A DNA stretch of 64,000 nt, taken from Mercenaria mercenaria (taxonomy: Eukaryota; Mollusca; Bivalvia; Venerida; Veneridae). The notes below the pieces were generated by a model that had not been told where the DNA came from, did not search any database, and saw nothing but the letters and a program-made list of their open reading frames with translations. Made by a program: the position numbers and the translations under genes. The stretch is from the NCBI RefSeq assembly GCF_021730395.1, contig NC_069375.1, positions 18,127,001 to 18,191,000 on the forward strand, in the 5' to 3' direction. Shown piece after piece: positions 37,291 through 48,964 of the stretch (within the stretch, counting starts at the first letter, position 1; each line of letters starts with the position of its first letter).

Positions 37291-38918
37291 ATAAATTTAT
37301 GTTGGCATTTTAAGCATTGTATAAGATTTCAGCACGGATAAATCCAAGAAATTAATACAACGGAAACCGTCCATTTACTTTGAGTTGTTTTATTATTTAC
37401 ATTATCGCAAGAATGCTGAAAACTTATTTTATTTGTATATTGTCAAAAAGCGCAGTCATACCCAGATGCGAATAAAATTCAGATATTTTTGGACTGCAAC
37501 GCTTGTTACCGAGTGTCACTCGTCAGTGACATTAAGCGAAAAGTGAACATATTGTACGTTACACATGCATCAAGTAGGGATTTTATATCAAACGGACGTT
37601 TTGATGAGCCTTGTCGGATTTCTGTTGATCAGTTGTTGTTGTTTTTGTTGTTGTTGTTTTTCCACAAATTTAATAGTTTAAAATTTGTTGCTGTGTTTGA
37701 GAAGTATGATATGATGTAGTAATAATCGGTCTCAGTCACAAACAATCCCGCGGGCTTCTGCAGACGTTAATACACAAAACAAACGTGTATTGTCGCTATT
37801 CTTGCATCAAAAACATTACACAACAACTAAATGCACTGTTTTCATATGTGATGACTTTACAATTCCGGTACATATTTTAATTATCATTCTGTTGTTCTTG
37901 GAAACGGTAAACATGTTTTAAATATCCGTAACCAGGGCCCAGAAATAAACAACACTTTTAAAAGCATGTATTAAATGAAGGTTTTTTACCGATAATTTTT
38001 ATCTGTCATTATTACAAACATAACAAACACAAAATTAAACTTATTTTTGCATAACACTTAAAAATTCGATAAACAGGTACGCTATTTCAAAAGTAAAAAC
38101 TTTACAATCGAATTATTTTGAGTACGAACATATGTAGAGTACGGATAAGTACGAACGTAGTGAAAAGCTTTCATGTTTTATCCGATACTTTGCAAAATTA
38201 GATAGAACATTTCAACTGATACATACAAAAATCATTAAAATGATTCATAAAAACAAACAATTGGACAAGTTACACGCAGTTGTTATACATTCATGGTCAT
38301 CAACAAAAAATGAATCGACTCCGACTTCTAAAATGGGTGTAAACAAGGGATGGAGCGAGTACGCACATTTTTGGGGGTAGCGCGTTTGGATTTGGTAACT
38401 GTTACAGCAAAACATATTATGGATTAGATTGCTTCTTTTATGCTGCAAGAAGAGATAATTACGGAAGAAACAAGACGCAGATACCAGATGTCAATCTACG
38501 CAGAAATACATATACATCCCTGATAAAGTATTTCAAAAATAAAAACTTCGAGTCATGTATTAACAGTACGTGAATTGCCATGTTTGCACACGATTTTTCT
38601 CCCGTTAATATATGGGCGGATCAAGTAAAAAAAGTAGTTTTTATGCAAGAATTCAGTCAAAACGCAGTCACGTATGAAAACGATTATGAAAATTTACCAA
38701 ATATGTAAACATTTGCCGGATCTTTATTTGCATCAACTGACTCGATTAAAAAACCAACAAACATAAGTGGCGGCTTTTTAACTGCAGATCCATATATTTT
38801 CATATTATGAGCTCTGCTTTCGTTAAGTGTGGTGAGCCAATGCGGCATTTTTTCGGGTCATAAATGCGTACAGGTCTGTCGTAAAAACGGAGAGTGCCAA
38901 AATCGCATACGTACTGTA
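37291..38918. other. Non-coding, no gene seen
   Basis: No open frame, repeat or RNA gene recognised; sequence leads up to the left end of the DIRS-like element. Confidence 0.4.
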
Positions 38919-39061
38919 TGTATTTATCCCAGGTTTATAAAATCATTCAGGTAGTATTTTGCACGAGATTATCGTGCATATAAGGTTTATATACTCCAAA
39001 TATTGGTTTTCTATTCATTCGAAGTCTTCGTATTGTGTTAAACGTTACGTACATAGAGATA
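38919..39061 (+). repeat. DIRS split direct repeat A1
   Basis: It begins TGTATTTATCCCAGG and ends GTTACGTACATAGAGATA, just before the gag start. The second copy, A2, starts at 44514; its last ~10 bases lie beyond the Polinton at 62325. Confidence 0.9.
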
Positions 39062-39062
39062 A

Positions 39063-39962
39063 ATGGCTGAATCAGAGGAATTAGTAGAAGAAAGAGCACG
39101 TGGTCGGACTTTTTCAAATAATTCTAATACTGTGAATTCTGATGGCTCTAGAGATGATAGAGATATTGAACAATTTCAGTTTATGAGATCTTATTTCGAC
39201 CAGCAGTTTAAATCATTGAAAAGCGAGTTACGAGAAGAAGTACACTCAACTTCGTCGTCCACACTCAAAAGATTCAAGGACGTTACTTATTCGAAGGATT
39301 TTCGTTACTCTGGCAACAAAAAGCAATTTAACTTTAATTTAGAAGTCATTGAAGGACTTGACGAAATAAAGGACTCAGTCAGTCGTGGAGAACAGTTGAA
39401 ATCCTTAGAAGTCGTGAGTTCTGTCAGCAAGAAAGTTGCCCATAGGAATAAATTGATTAGAATTGCCGACAAGTCCGCCGGAGGTTGGGACACTGTAAAC
39501 GAATACGAATCGGACGACCTGGCAAGTGACAGCGACGATGATAAACGACTCAAACGAGCGGAGAGTAGAGCACTCACCAAACAGAAAACTCGCCGACAGG
39601 GCAGGAAACCGGTTCCTTCGCCGAGTCCTACTCCCGCCGGCTTTAGCGGGAATTACTCTCCTGTTGTTCCTTTCGGTACACAAGCTTCAGACCCGAACAA
39701 CGCTACACCCTTTTTTCGTGGCTTCAAGAGATCCAACCATAAAATCGTTCAGTGCTTCGCCTGCGGCGGATGGGGACACACTAGACCAGAATGTTCACTT
39801 CAATACTCAGGCCCAGGAACTGCCTTTAATTCCGTTTCCGGAGTCTCCGGCAACCAGTGGCACAGACAGCAACAGCTATTGCAGCAACAATCCCTACAGC
39901 AGCAACCGCCCCAGTTTGTGTCATTCAAGACAGATAATGAACAGAAGTCTGCCGCAAAATAA
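39063..39962 (+). CDS. DIRS gag-like nucleocapsid protein
   Basis: A 299-codon frame with an ATG directly after A1. The N-terminal half is acidic and charged, the middle contains a Ser/Pro-rich linker (KPVPSPSPTPAG), and a single CCHC zinc knuckle, CFACGGWGHTRPEC (C-x2-C-x4-H-x4-C), lies near 39753-39794. A Gln-rich C-terminus follows. Gag proteins of this group package element RNA. The next gene overlaps it in another frame, an arrangement common in DIRS elements. Confidence 0.82.
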   Translation: MAESEELVEERARGRTFSNNSNTVNSDGSRDDRDIEQFQFMRSYFDQQFKSLKSELREEVHSTSSSTLKRFKDVTYSKDFRYSGNKKQFNFNLEVIEGLDEIKDSVSRGEQLKSLEVVSSVSKKVAHRNKLIRIADKSAGGWDTVNEYESDDLASDSDDDKRLKRAESRALTKQKTRRQGRKPVPSPSPTPAGFSGNYSPVVPFGTQASDPNNATPFFRGFKRSNHKIVQCFACGGWGHTRPECSLQYSGPGTAFNSVSGVSGNQWHRQQQLLQQQSLQQQPPQFVSFKTDNEQKSAAK

Positions 39963-42013
39963 TGAGTTCAAAGATGAGTATTTGTTTATTGACTTATTTT
40001 GCACAGATATGGAGAATAATTTAAAAAACATTTTATTTCAGAGTAGATACTTTGAATACCAGAAAATACGTTTTCATGATGCTCATTCTGTAAGCAATTC
40101 TACTTTTGTTAAAGGTCGTTTACATGATCACGCTGAATTTTGGGAAAATACACTAAAGGTGCCCAGTTATATTTTAGACGTTATAAAGAATGGGTATAAA
40201 ATTCCATTCCTTCAGATTCCGAATAGTTATTTCATGAAAAACAATAAGTCGGCAATGTGTCATTCTGATTTTGTCACTGAGGCTATAAAAGATTTAGTCA
40301 CTTCCGGTGCGGTATTGGAAGTTCCATTTGCACCTTACATTGTAAGTCCTTTGTCAGTAGCAGTTAACAGTGTTGGAAATAAGAGACTTATTTTAGACTT
40401 AAGTACTTTAAATAGATATATTTGGAAAGATCATTTCAAATTTGAGGATTGGAAAGTTGCTCAAGAACTTTTGATTGAAAAGTGGTTTATGTTTAAATTT
40501 GATATTACTTCAGCATATCATCACATTGACATTTCGCCCTCTCAGCATAGTTTTCTGGGTTTTTCATGGATTGAAAATAATGTTCAAAAATACTATGTTT
40601 TCACAGTCCTCCCGTTCGGTTTATCAACTTCCCCTTTTATTTTTACAAAATGCCTGAGGTGCCTTGTAAAATACATTAGGGGAAATGGTGTCAGGCTTGT
40701 GCTGTTTTTAGATGATGGGTGGGGTGTTAACAAAACGTACGACCTTGCGTTCAGGGATGCAGAGTTTGTAAAGTCAGTTCTGGTACAGGCAGGATTTCTT
40801 ATAAATATTAAAAAGTCAGTGCTTGTACCTACTCAAATACTTGAATGGCTGGGTTTAATCTGGAATTTATTAGAAAGTTTTCTCAGTATTCCAGAGAGAC
40901 GCTTACACAGCGCCTTGGATTTGTTAAAGTCTTACAAAGTCAAATTGCCTTTTTTGTCCGCAAGGGAAATTGCTAGCTTTACAGGAAAGGTAGTTTCCAT
41001 GATGCCAGTTTTTGGAAACATTTGCAAATTAATGACTAAGAATTTACATAGGGCTATTGAGTCTAGGAAAAAAATGGGATGCTGCGATAGATATTTCAAA
41101 AATTGCTGGCTGTTATGAAGAATTACTGTTCTGGGAAAATCACCTTTGTAAGAATCCTGTAAAACATTTGTTTAAAACTAAACCGGATGTTCTCACTATA
41201 TTTTCTGATGCTAGCAACTTGGCCTGTGGCGCCTTTATTGAAAGCCATAAGGATCAAGTTTGTCATAAAAATTGGTCTTTCGCAGAACAAAAAGAGAGTT
41301 CTACTTGGAGAGAACTGACTTGTATATATTTTGCTCTACAGAGTTTTCTGCCCTTGTTAAGCGGGAAACTTGTACATTGGTGTACGGACAACCAGAATTG
41401 TGTACGTATTGTAGAAGGGGGGAGTGTTAAGTCTAGTTTACATAAAACTGCCCTTCAGATTTTCAGTTTATGTGTTAAAGAAACTATTTCTTTAGACATT
41501 GAGTGGGTTCCAAGAAAACAAAACGAGATTGCAGATTCTATCAGCAAATTTTTTGATTTAGATGATTGGGGTGTTTCAGATGAATTTTTCTCATTTATGG
41601 ATTCTCTCTGGGAACCCTACACAGTGAACAGGTTCGCTAATCACTACAATAACAAGATAGCTAGGTTCAATTCTAGATTCTGGGTTCCAAATAGTGAAAA
41701 AGTAGACGCTTTTTCCTGTTCTTGGAAGGGAGAAAATAACTGGTTAGTGCCACCTGTTAGTCTAGTTCCACGTGTAATCAACCACTTGGTGAAGTGCAAA
41801 GCTAAAGGCACTTTAATCGTTCCAAACTGGTCGTCGGCACCTTTCGGGCCTATGAGTTTTGGAGAAAGTAGCATCCAAAAATCTTTTATTTTGGATATTC
41901 TGCTTTTCTCAGCAGGGCAAAACATTTTTATACAGCATTCCAACAAGAGAACGATTTTTGGGCCAGATTTTTGTAGTACGGTTTTGGCTATTAGATTTGA
42001 TTGTGAAAGTTAA
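39950..42013 (+). CDS. DIRS reverse transcriptase and RNase H region
   Basis: The reverse transcriptase shows KRLILDLSTLNRYI, FKFDITSAYHHIDI, LPFGLSTSPFIFTK and the catalytic FLDDG near 40708-40722; the Leu-Asp-Asp form is usual in DIRS. RNase H follows with TIFSDASNLACGAF, HWCTDNQNCV and EWVPRKQNEIADSISK. A DIRS-typical C-terminal segment (NRFANHYNNK, ARFNSRFW, NWLVPPVSLVPRVINHL) closes the region. Coding potential lies in two overlapping frames, so this copy appears to have about one break. The open frame extends upstream to 39526 opposite gag, but that part is probably not translated. Confidence 0.85.
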
Positions 42014-42464
42014 ATTTGTAGTAAATTTAAAGTTCTGACACAGTAGAGCAATAAAGCTATCAAAAGTCTCTTGTCGGAAGTGTTATCAAATTCTTATTCG
42101 GATTATTCATTTTTTTTCCGCCCGGCTGATTAACATCTGGTTATTTACAAACGTCACGTGATTTTTACTACGAGTTCATTTTATCAATGGATGGTATTTC
42201 AGTTGACAATGTATCGTAATGCTAGACACGGGGATTAAATCATTTTATGATTGATTATTGATATACATCATTATTTTGAATACTATTATAGATGTTTCTC
42301 ATTATGTTTTTCCTTACTAAAATTCCTCTATTTGATGAAAAGGGGAATGACACAAGATGTTTTATGTATTAGGTATTATATGAATACATTCCATTTTGAT
42401 TATTTACAGAAGTTTAAATGTAAAAGTTCTATTAATTTTTTTAGTTGATTTGCTAGTTTGCTAT

Positions 42465-43110
42465 AGAACAACTTTCTTTATTAGTCGAATAGTAAGTTTT
42501 TGCTTAAGCCGAATTGCAAGTTTTTGTTACGATCTGAATGGCAAGTTACGCTTGAGCGGAATGGCAAGTTCTTTTTTTTTGTGCTGATCCGACTTTGTGT
42601 ATGCGATGAATGACACAGTTCTATATAAGTTTAATTGCAAGTTCTTTCTTAGCCGAATGACAAGTGTTTTGTTTGAGATGAATGGAAATCTTGTTTTAAA
42701 CGAATGGCAAGTTTTTTGTTTTGAACCAAATGGCCAGTTACACTTGGTTGGATAGATAAGTTGAATTGAAAGTTTAAGCCAGATGGCAATACTTGGTGTT
42801 TTTGTTTTGAGCCGTATGGCAAGTTTTGTTAAAGCCGAATGGCAATCTTGTTAAAACTGAATGACAAATGTTGTTAAGTGCCGAATGGTAAATTACGTTT
42901 GAGCAGAATGACAAGTTTTTTCTTTTTGTATTTGAGCTGATTTGTAGTTTGTTATGAGCCGAGTTCTGTTTATGCCGAATGGCAAGTTTTATGTGAGCCG
43001 AATGGCAAGTTTTATGTGAGCCGAATGGCAAGTTTTGAGCCGAATGGCAAGTTTTCTGTTTAAGCCGAATGGCATGATTTTTGTGAGCCGAATGGCTAGT
43101 TTATTATTTC
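42465..43110 (+). repeat. GCCGAATGGCAAGTTTT minisatellite inside the DIRS element
   Basis: A degenerate tandem array of about 22-bp units, GAGCCGAATGGCAAGTTTTNTGT, with some two dozen recognisable copies. The last few (42975-43060) are nearly identical and the first ones heavily diverged. It fills the gap between the RNase H region and the recombinase gene. Confidence 0.85.
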
Positions 43111-43208
43111 CTTATTGTTGAAAAACCGAATACATTTTTCTCTTTATTTTACGTTTTGCAGATCTGGTTGATTCAACGTTACATACAAGCAAATACCAGA
43201 ATCCAGAG

Positions 43209-44171
43209 TTGTCTTCCCTGGCTGCCACAGTTTCTGATATAGTGCTACAGTCGAAAGCCACGAACACTAAGAAAAATTATGAAAGAGCCTTCCTTGTTTG
43301 GAGACGTTGGGCGTCTAAGTATGGTATTTCGCCACTTCCGGCATCAGAATCTGATCTTTCGATTTACCTAGTTTCTTTAATTCAAAAGTGTAACTCAATT
43401 TCAAGTGTGGACGAAGCACTTTATGGCATTAAATGGGCCCATGATCTAGCTGGTTTTTCTAAAAACAATCCTTGTACGTCGTTCTTCGTTCAGTCAGTCA
43501 GGGAGGCAGCTCGCAGGATACTAGGTCATTCTGTTTCTAAAAAGGAACCGATTACTCCAGAAATACTGAAACAACTAGTCTCTATTTATGGATTTGAGAA
43601 CGCAGATTGTTATAAATTAAGAAGTATATCAATGTGTTTATTGGCTTATGCGGGTTTTCTTCGTTTTTCTGAGTTGGTTAATATAAGAAGATCTGATATC
43701 GTTTTTAATGCAGATCATATTGCTGTTTTCATTGCTAAGAGTAAGACTGATGTTTACCGGGATGGTAACTGGTGTTTGATTGCTAAGACAGGGTGCGAGT
43801 CTTGTCCAGTAAACATGTTAGAAAGATATCTGAATAGCGCAAACATCAAGCCAGATTCAGAAGAATTTGTTTTTCGTTCATTGTCATACTGCAAGCGCAC
43901 TAAAAGTTATAAGCTAAGAGGTTCAAGCTCTTTATCGTATACCCGTTCTAGGGAACTTTTACATGAATTGCTTGAATCTATTGGTCTAAACACGAAGCAT
44001 TTTGGTCTTCATAGTTTACGCGCAGGAGGGGCTTCGGCAGCGGCAAATATGGGGGTACCGGATAGGTTGTTTAAAAGACATGGTAGGTGGAGGAGCGAAA
44101 AGGCCAAAGATGGTTACGTGAAAGATGATATTTGTAAGAGATTATTAGTTTCTAAGTCTTTGGGAATTTAA
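43209..44171 (+). CDS. DIRS tyrosine recombinase
   Basis: A 320-residue protein that inserts the circular DNA copy of the element. Residues 1-100 form a core-binding-like helical domain (TNTKKNYERAFLVWRRW). The catalytic domain shows Arg152 in GFLRFSELVN, Lys near 177-179, the box HSLRAGG (His268, Arg271), His291 in KRHGRW and the nucleophile Tyr303 in DGYVKDD: the complete R-K-H-R-H-Y set. A pyrimidine-rich tract ending TTTTGCAG near 43160 could be a splice acceptor. The gene looks whole. Confidence 0.93.
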   Translation: MSSLAATVSDIVLQSKATNTKKNYERAFLVWRRWASKYGISPLPASESDLSIYLVSLIQKCNSISSVDEALYGIKWAHDLAGFSKNNPCTSFFVQSVREAARRILGHSVSKKEPITPEILKQLVSIYGFENADCYKLRSISMCLLAYAGFLRFSELVNIRRSDIVFNADHIAVFIAKSKTDVYRDGNWCLIAKTGCESCPVNMLERYLNSANIKPDSEEFVFRSLSYCKRTKSYKLRGSSSLSYTRSRELLHELLESIGLNTKHFGLHSLRAGGASAAANMGVPDRLFKRHGRWRSEKAKDGYVKDDICKRLLVSKSLGI

Positions 44172-44385
44172 GTATAACTTAATGACTTCTCTTGAATGAA
44201 AGTTTTCACTTTAATGTTGTCATTTTCTCACAAAGCGTGCATTATGCGTTATATTTGAAATGTTTTTAGAATTAATATTTTCGAAAGTTAAAGTAGTCTT
44301 AATTTTTTTTTTTAGTTCAGTATTGATTTAATTATTAGCGTTCTTAATTGCTTATGCCTTAGTATACAGCCCGTTCTTTGTTGGT

Positions 44386-44513
44386 CGATATATTACACAA
44401 TACGAGACTGTTCCTATTTAACCACTGTGTTTTGTTGTTATTTCTACAAATGATTTGTTAAATAGGGGATAAATGATTTATTTCCGTTTGAGAGAATCGA
44501 ATTAGGAAATAAA
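44386..44513 (+). repeat. DIRS split direct repeat B1
   Basis: 128 bp starting CGATATATTACACAATACG, abutting A2; apparently identical to B2 at 62813-62940. Confidence 0.92.
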
Positions 44514-44646
44514 TGTATTTATCCCAGGTTTATTAAATCATTCAGGTAGTATTTTGCACGAGATTATCGTGCATATAAGGTTTATATACTCCAAATATTG
44601 GTTTTCTATTCATTCGAAGTCTTCGTATTGTGTTAAACGTTACGTA
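44514..44646 (+). repeat. DIRS split direct repeat A2, interrupted by the Polinton
   Basis: Matches A1 with one difference up to TTACGTA; the remaining CATAGAGATA lies at 62325-62334, beyond the inserted Polinton. Confidence 0.9.
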
Positions 44647-45967
44647 AGTAGTATAAATGTGGTGGGAGCAGAATCCACAATTTTGGAGCCGGATCCACAA
44701 TTTTAGAGCCAGATCCACAAGAGCCACCCTCCACAATTGAAGTTAAAATGTAGAACGTTAGCAGACTATTATAATGGGGGACTACTACATAGGATATTTT
44801 CGTACTATGAGCAATGGGTTGTTTCCCTTTGCTTATAGATATATTAACCTGGGGGTGGAGGGACTTTACTCAAGTTGAATTTCACCTTTGATGGGACTCG
44901 AACTCGGGTGATATATGAGCACTGAATGATGTCTAGAGCGGGCACCTTTTGCTCTGGGATATTACCTTGACCAGCACAAGCTATGGAGTCATACTTTATC
45001 TTCTGAGTATGTCCTTAAATAGGACAGTGTGTGTAGTCTTACATTCATTCAATTGAAATCAGTCAGCATGAATACGTCTGAAAAAGAGAAGCTATTGAAG
45101 AAATACTATTACAACGCCAAAAATCCAGCATCTTACAGTGGTGTAGCTAAATTGTTTTATGCACTGAAGAATGATTATCCTGGCGAATTCAGTCTTCAGT
45201 TTATTAAAGACTGGTTAGATAAGCAGGACTCTTACTCCCTTCAGAAACAAGTTCCTCATCAAATCAAGAGGGCTCAAGTTCGTGTGAGTCATATAAATGA
45301 AATGTGGGATATAGATCTGCTTAGCATGGAGAATTTGTCTAAAGAAAATGATGGCGTGCGCTTTCTACTATTCTGTATTGATGTGTTTTCCAGAAAGCTA
45401 CGGGTTAAACCTTTAAAAGATAAAACTGCGAAGTCAGTGACAAAAGCGATGAAAGAAATTCTTAAGGATGTGAAACCATTAAAATTCGTTCAGACAAAGG
45501 GTCTGAATTTGTAAATCAATGGTTTAAAAAGCTCATGAAAGAGAAGGATATATATTTTTTTACTACGCAAAATTCACCAAAAGCTAACTTCGTTGAACGC
45601 AGTCAGAGAAGCATAAAAACCCGGCTGTACAGAATGATGAGACAAAGACGTTCCTATCACTATATAAGTGATCTGAATAAAATAATAGCCAGCTATAATG
45701 ACACGCCTCATAGGAGCTTAAACAATTTAACGCCCAATCAAGTCAATAAAGAAAATGAAGCTGATGTGTGGGCTTACATGTACTTGAAAAAATCTGGTGT
45801 TCATAAAAAGGCGAAGCCAGTATACAGATTTAAAACAGGTGATCTAGTGCGTATATCTTTTGCTAAGCATCCATTTCGCAGGGCCTATCAAGAACAGTAT
45901 ACTGCGGAAGTCTTCAAACTAAGCAGAACATTTCTACTACAGGGCATACCCATGTATAAACTGAAGG
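44647..45967 (+). repeat. Polinton left terminal inverted repeat
   Basis: Inverted copy of the right end; homology runs from the tip through most of the integrase gene and stops at the codons for MYKLK. Near the tip are iterated GGAGCCGGATCCACAA-type motifs. A tRNA-like B-box sequence lies near 44890-44915. Confidence 0.88.
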
Positions 45968-46098
45968 AATTTTATCAGAGTGAATTACAGAAAGTGGACT
46001 ATGATCCAGACCAGGAATTTAAAATAGAACAAATTCTCAAAACTAGAGGCAAAGGACAGTATAAAACAATACTTTGTGAAATGGAGATATTATCTTAA
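45029..46098 (+). pseudogene. Polinton integrase, left copy (broken)
   Basis: Retrovirus-type DDE integrase homologous to the right-end gene up to MYKLK and then diverging. The last part has a different, chromodomain-like end (KIEQILKTRGKGQYK). The catalytic-core region is recognisable (MWDIDLLSMENLSKEND, SPKANFVERSQRSIKTRLYR). It looks broken, with about two breaks, while the right-end copy looks whole. Confidence 0.85.
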
Positions 46099-46139
46099 AA
46101 AGTTCAACAGCTGGGTGAAAGCTAATGACCTGCAGTGAT

Positions 46140-47990
46140 TTTTACATACATATTGTATATACAGATTTTGATTACTAAACAGAAGCTCTTTTGTATAGCT
46201 TGTGTATTGTATTGTTTGTCTTGTAAATATCTTGTAAATATATTGACATAAACTATATCCAGTCTTGTTATTTTGAATGTTTAAACCATAAAAGGACACT
46301 GGCGCGTGCCACCTGTCAAATATGAAAGATAGAATAACACTTTGAAACCTCTTTACCCCGTTTACAAAATATCCTACAAACTACCCGCCTATTTAGTTAA
46401 TCGCATTGTCGAGTGAATAAGGCCAATTACCCATAGCAAAACATTAAACCTATATTTAAGTGGGAAAAAAAAGATTATCGTCTGTTAAATCTTATCTGTA
46501 TCATGCTACGTCTGTTTGACTAATGACAAACCGTTTAAGGGAATCGGGTAGTGAAACCATTATCCGTGACAAAATAGTTGTACTATTTCTGAATCGTATT
46601 GACTATAGAAAAAACTCTGAATTAGCAATAAAGACATAATCGACTTTTCCAATAATGTTTTTGTTATCGTTCTCTATTTATACATAAAAATATTATGATA
46701 GGTCTTAATCAAAACATTTCTTAATTGGTTATCTACGTAAACTGCTTTTCGCTGCAGCAATACTGAATTAATTTTGCAACTATGTCATGTAAATAAATGA
46801 TAAATACACAAAATACGTAGATGCAAATTTCAGTATATATTTTGTTAAAATGGTATCTCATAGTCATATTAAAGAAAGTGTCTTTATTTACATATTTATT
46901 AAGAGTTTACTATGTATAAATCAAACTGGCACTTGCGTAAAAATGTACATGTCTAGTACCCGTGCTTGTTTACCGATATGAGGAGTTATGAACCGTGGAT
47001 TGTTACTATATTTAAATAGGAAAGTCCAATATTTGATACTATTATTAACTTGACACGATTTCTATATTTGCACTACTGAAAGTACAATATATATATATAT
47101 ATATATAGAAGCTTCACCTTAATGGTTATTCGACCGGGGAAAAAAGCGTGTAGACTGCTACATGTAGTATGATGTTACATCGTTGATAAGCTGTTAACAA
47201 AATAATAAGTAAGTAGTAATTTAAAAACACTGTAATATATTACGAAGGATGGATACTTTCCTAAACATGTTTAAACTTGTTTGATATTAACAGGGTTGCA
47301 ACCTGTTTATACCAAGAGCATTTCAAATAGTTTAAAATGGAATTCCACAAAATGATATTTTATTGGGAGGGAGGGAGGGTATACTTAAAACCAATACTTA
47401 CAGTTTCCCTATAGAACTAAATAATACATAACATAAATTTAATAATAAACTAGTTTGTAGTTACATGTAAGTGTTAAATTGAACAAAATGATGACATCTG
47501 TACATGAGTTGTATAACTATCGATGGTAACACTTGGAACGGTTGACTACGTTCCTGGCTGATTTTCAAAACACTGAATCAGTTTTCAGTGCCATAGCATG
47601 GCTAAGCTACCTAGTGACATGCCTGTTATTTAGTATGTGTCTCCTAAAGGGTTTAAATAATAAACAGTTAAAAAATGTTAAATCGGTGTACCTAATATAT
47701 CTCTCTACCTCGATAACGTTCCTCAAGAACGATTCTGAAAATTCCCTCCTAACCCGATTGCATCATTTACATAGAGTATAGAAGGAAAAAAGGTTATCAA
47801 GTTCGTCTGAAGAGATGAGGTTAACTAGGCACTTCCTCCAGAAATAGGATCATCAAATCTACCCGTTCCTAGCACCATATGAATGCTATCATGGTTTTCC
47901 AAAAAAGAAACATGTGGGCGCATTATTTCAAGTCCATTGTAGTAGTGGAACCAATAGTTCCAGTTCTTTTTAGCCCTTTTAGCGTTCACC
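46140..47990. other. Polinton segment without recognised gene
   Basis: About 1.85 kb of AT-rich sequence with an (AT)n run near 47088-47107. A hydrophobic 82-codon frame at 47533-47781 lacks an ATG and any family feature. Nothing else is seen. Confidence 0.45.
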
Positions 47991-47994
47991 CCAC

Positions 47995-48258
47995 TTAACC
48001 TTGATTGAAAACCATATAATGAGCTCCATATGGCAAAGCTTGTGCCAAATCTGATTCATATCCATTTGCTTCATTAGAAAGACATGTGGAAGAAGACTGC
48101 GAATGATAATTTTGTCTACAAAATGGGCACTTATCTAAGCGTTCAAAACATGTTTTACATACATGTCCTCTACAACTACACTTATTTATAAAGTATATTT
48201 CTTTTTCTTCTAAACAAACATTGCATTTTTCTGCCCAAAGTTCTTCAAACATATTCAT
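47995..48258 (-). CDS. Polinton accessory RING-finger protein
   Basis: An 87-residue protein, nearly all RING finger: Cys12, Cys15, Cys27 or Cys29, His32, Cys34, Cys37, Cys44, Cys47 (CNVCLEEKE ... RGHVCKTCFERLDKCPFCRQ). The His-to-Cys spacing of one residue is shorter than usual. RING domains of this type act as E3 ubiquitin ligases, and the C-terminal position of RING in IAP proteins is suggestive because a BIR protein is encoded 1.6 kb away. It is transcribed opposite to its neighbours. The tail (SSSTCLSNEANGYESDLAQ) has no known domain. Function beyond zinc binding is inferred. Confidence 0.72.
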   Translation of the reverse strand: MNMFEELWAEKCNVCLEEKEIYFINKCSCRGHVCKTCFERLDKCPFCRQNYHSQSSSTCLSNEANGYESDLAQALPYGAHYMVFNQG

Positions 48259-48670
48259 TCTTTAAGTAAAAGCCTGTGTTAAAAATTTGTAAAAAAATGT
48301 ATAAATCTGAAAATGGCGAATATAATAATGATGACAAAAGATAAATGTTGTTCTAGATTGCTCACATGAAGATGGTTAAATGTGTCAAATTTTCTCTCTT
48401 TTTTTAATTTATGGTGTTCTAATAAATAACCTGTTCTAGGTAAAATTGCTGACTAGGTAAAATTAAACTGGATTTAACCAGTTTTAACTGCCTTCATCTT
48501 GTTGAAACTAGAATCACTTGGCTTTAAGCCAATTCATAGGCGTGAAAAAAGGTATATAAAGAGTAAGGAAAAATAACTGAGCCACGGCTCAAAACACTTT
48601 TTTAAGTGGAACTTGTTAATGCAGGTTAGAATATCTATATTTTTTTAAACAAAAGCAACTTCTTTAAATT

Positions 48671-48964
48671 ATGGACCAACCTATAAGAGTAAATTTTGGA
48701 TACAATAAAAGTATAACAGCGAAAAAAAATGGACAATATTTAAATATATACATAAACGACAACGTTTTTGAAAACGGAGAACTTATAAAAGAAAAATCTA
48801 AATCTTTATGGCTAAAGTGGAGTGAAACACTTAACCTTAGGGGAGCAATTGACACGCTGGAACGACAAATTGTGATAACTGAAGAGGTAAGTGTTTTTTT
48901 TCTCCAATACATTTCTTTTCTTTTTACAAAGCTTAATCAGTTAAAAACAACTTTTTATGCTTAA
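48671..48964 (+). CDS. Polinton accessory protein, possibly PC4-like ssDNA binding
   Basis: The first ~72 residues (RVNFGYNKSITAKKNGQYLN, IYINDNVFENGELIKEKSKS, LWLKWSETLNLRGAID) follow the strand pattern of PC4/p15-type single-stranded-DNA binding domains: a basic beta-rich half, an acidic linker, then a W-containing helix. The similarity is by eye and weak. A consensus splice donor, GAGGTAAGT, near 48884-48892 suggests that the real gene is spliced here and that the last residues of the frame are intronic. It is the first of a run of plus-strand accessory genes. Confidence 0.5.
   Translation: MDQPIRVNFGYNKSITAKKNGQYLNIYINDNVFENGELIKEKSKSLWLKWSETLNLRGAIDTLERQIVITEEVSVFFLQYISFLFTKLNQLKTTFYA

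Noticed and set aside
39526-39949. Upstream part of the RT open frame as an extra DIRS protein
   Set aside because: It lies opposite gag in another frame with a low-complexity product; most likely a shadow of gag.
42465-43110. Looks at first like a CRISPR-style array of short repeats
   Set aside because: Units are contiguous and degenerate without unique spacers, inside a eukaryotic retrotransposon; it is a minisatellite.
47533-47781. Hydrophobic 82-codon frame in the Polinton
   Set aside because: No ATG start, no conserved motif; AT-rich sequence readily yields such frames.
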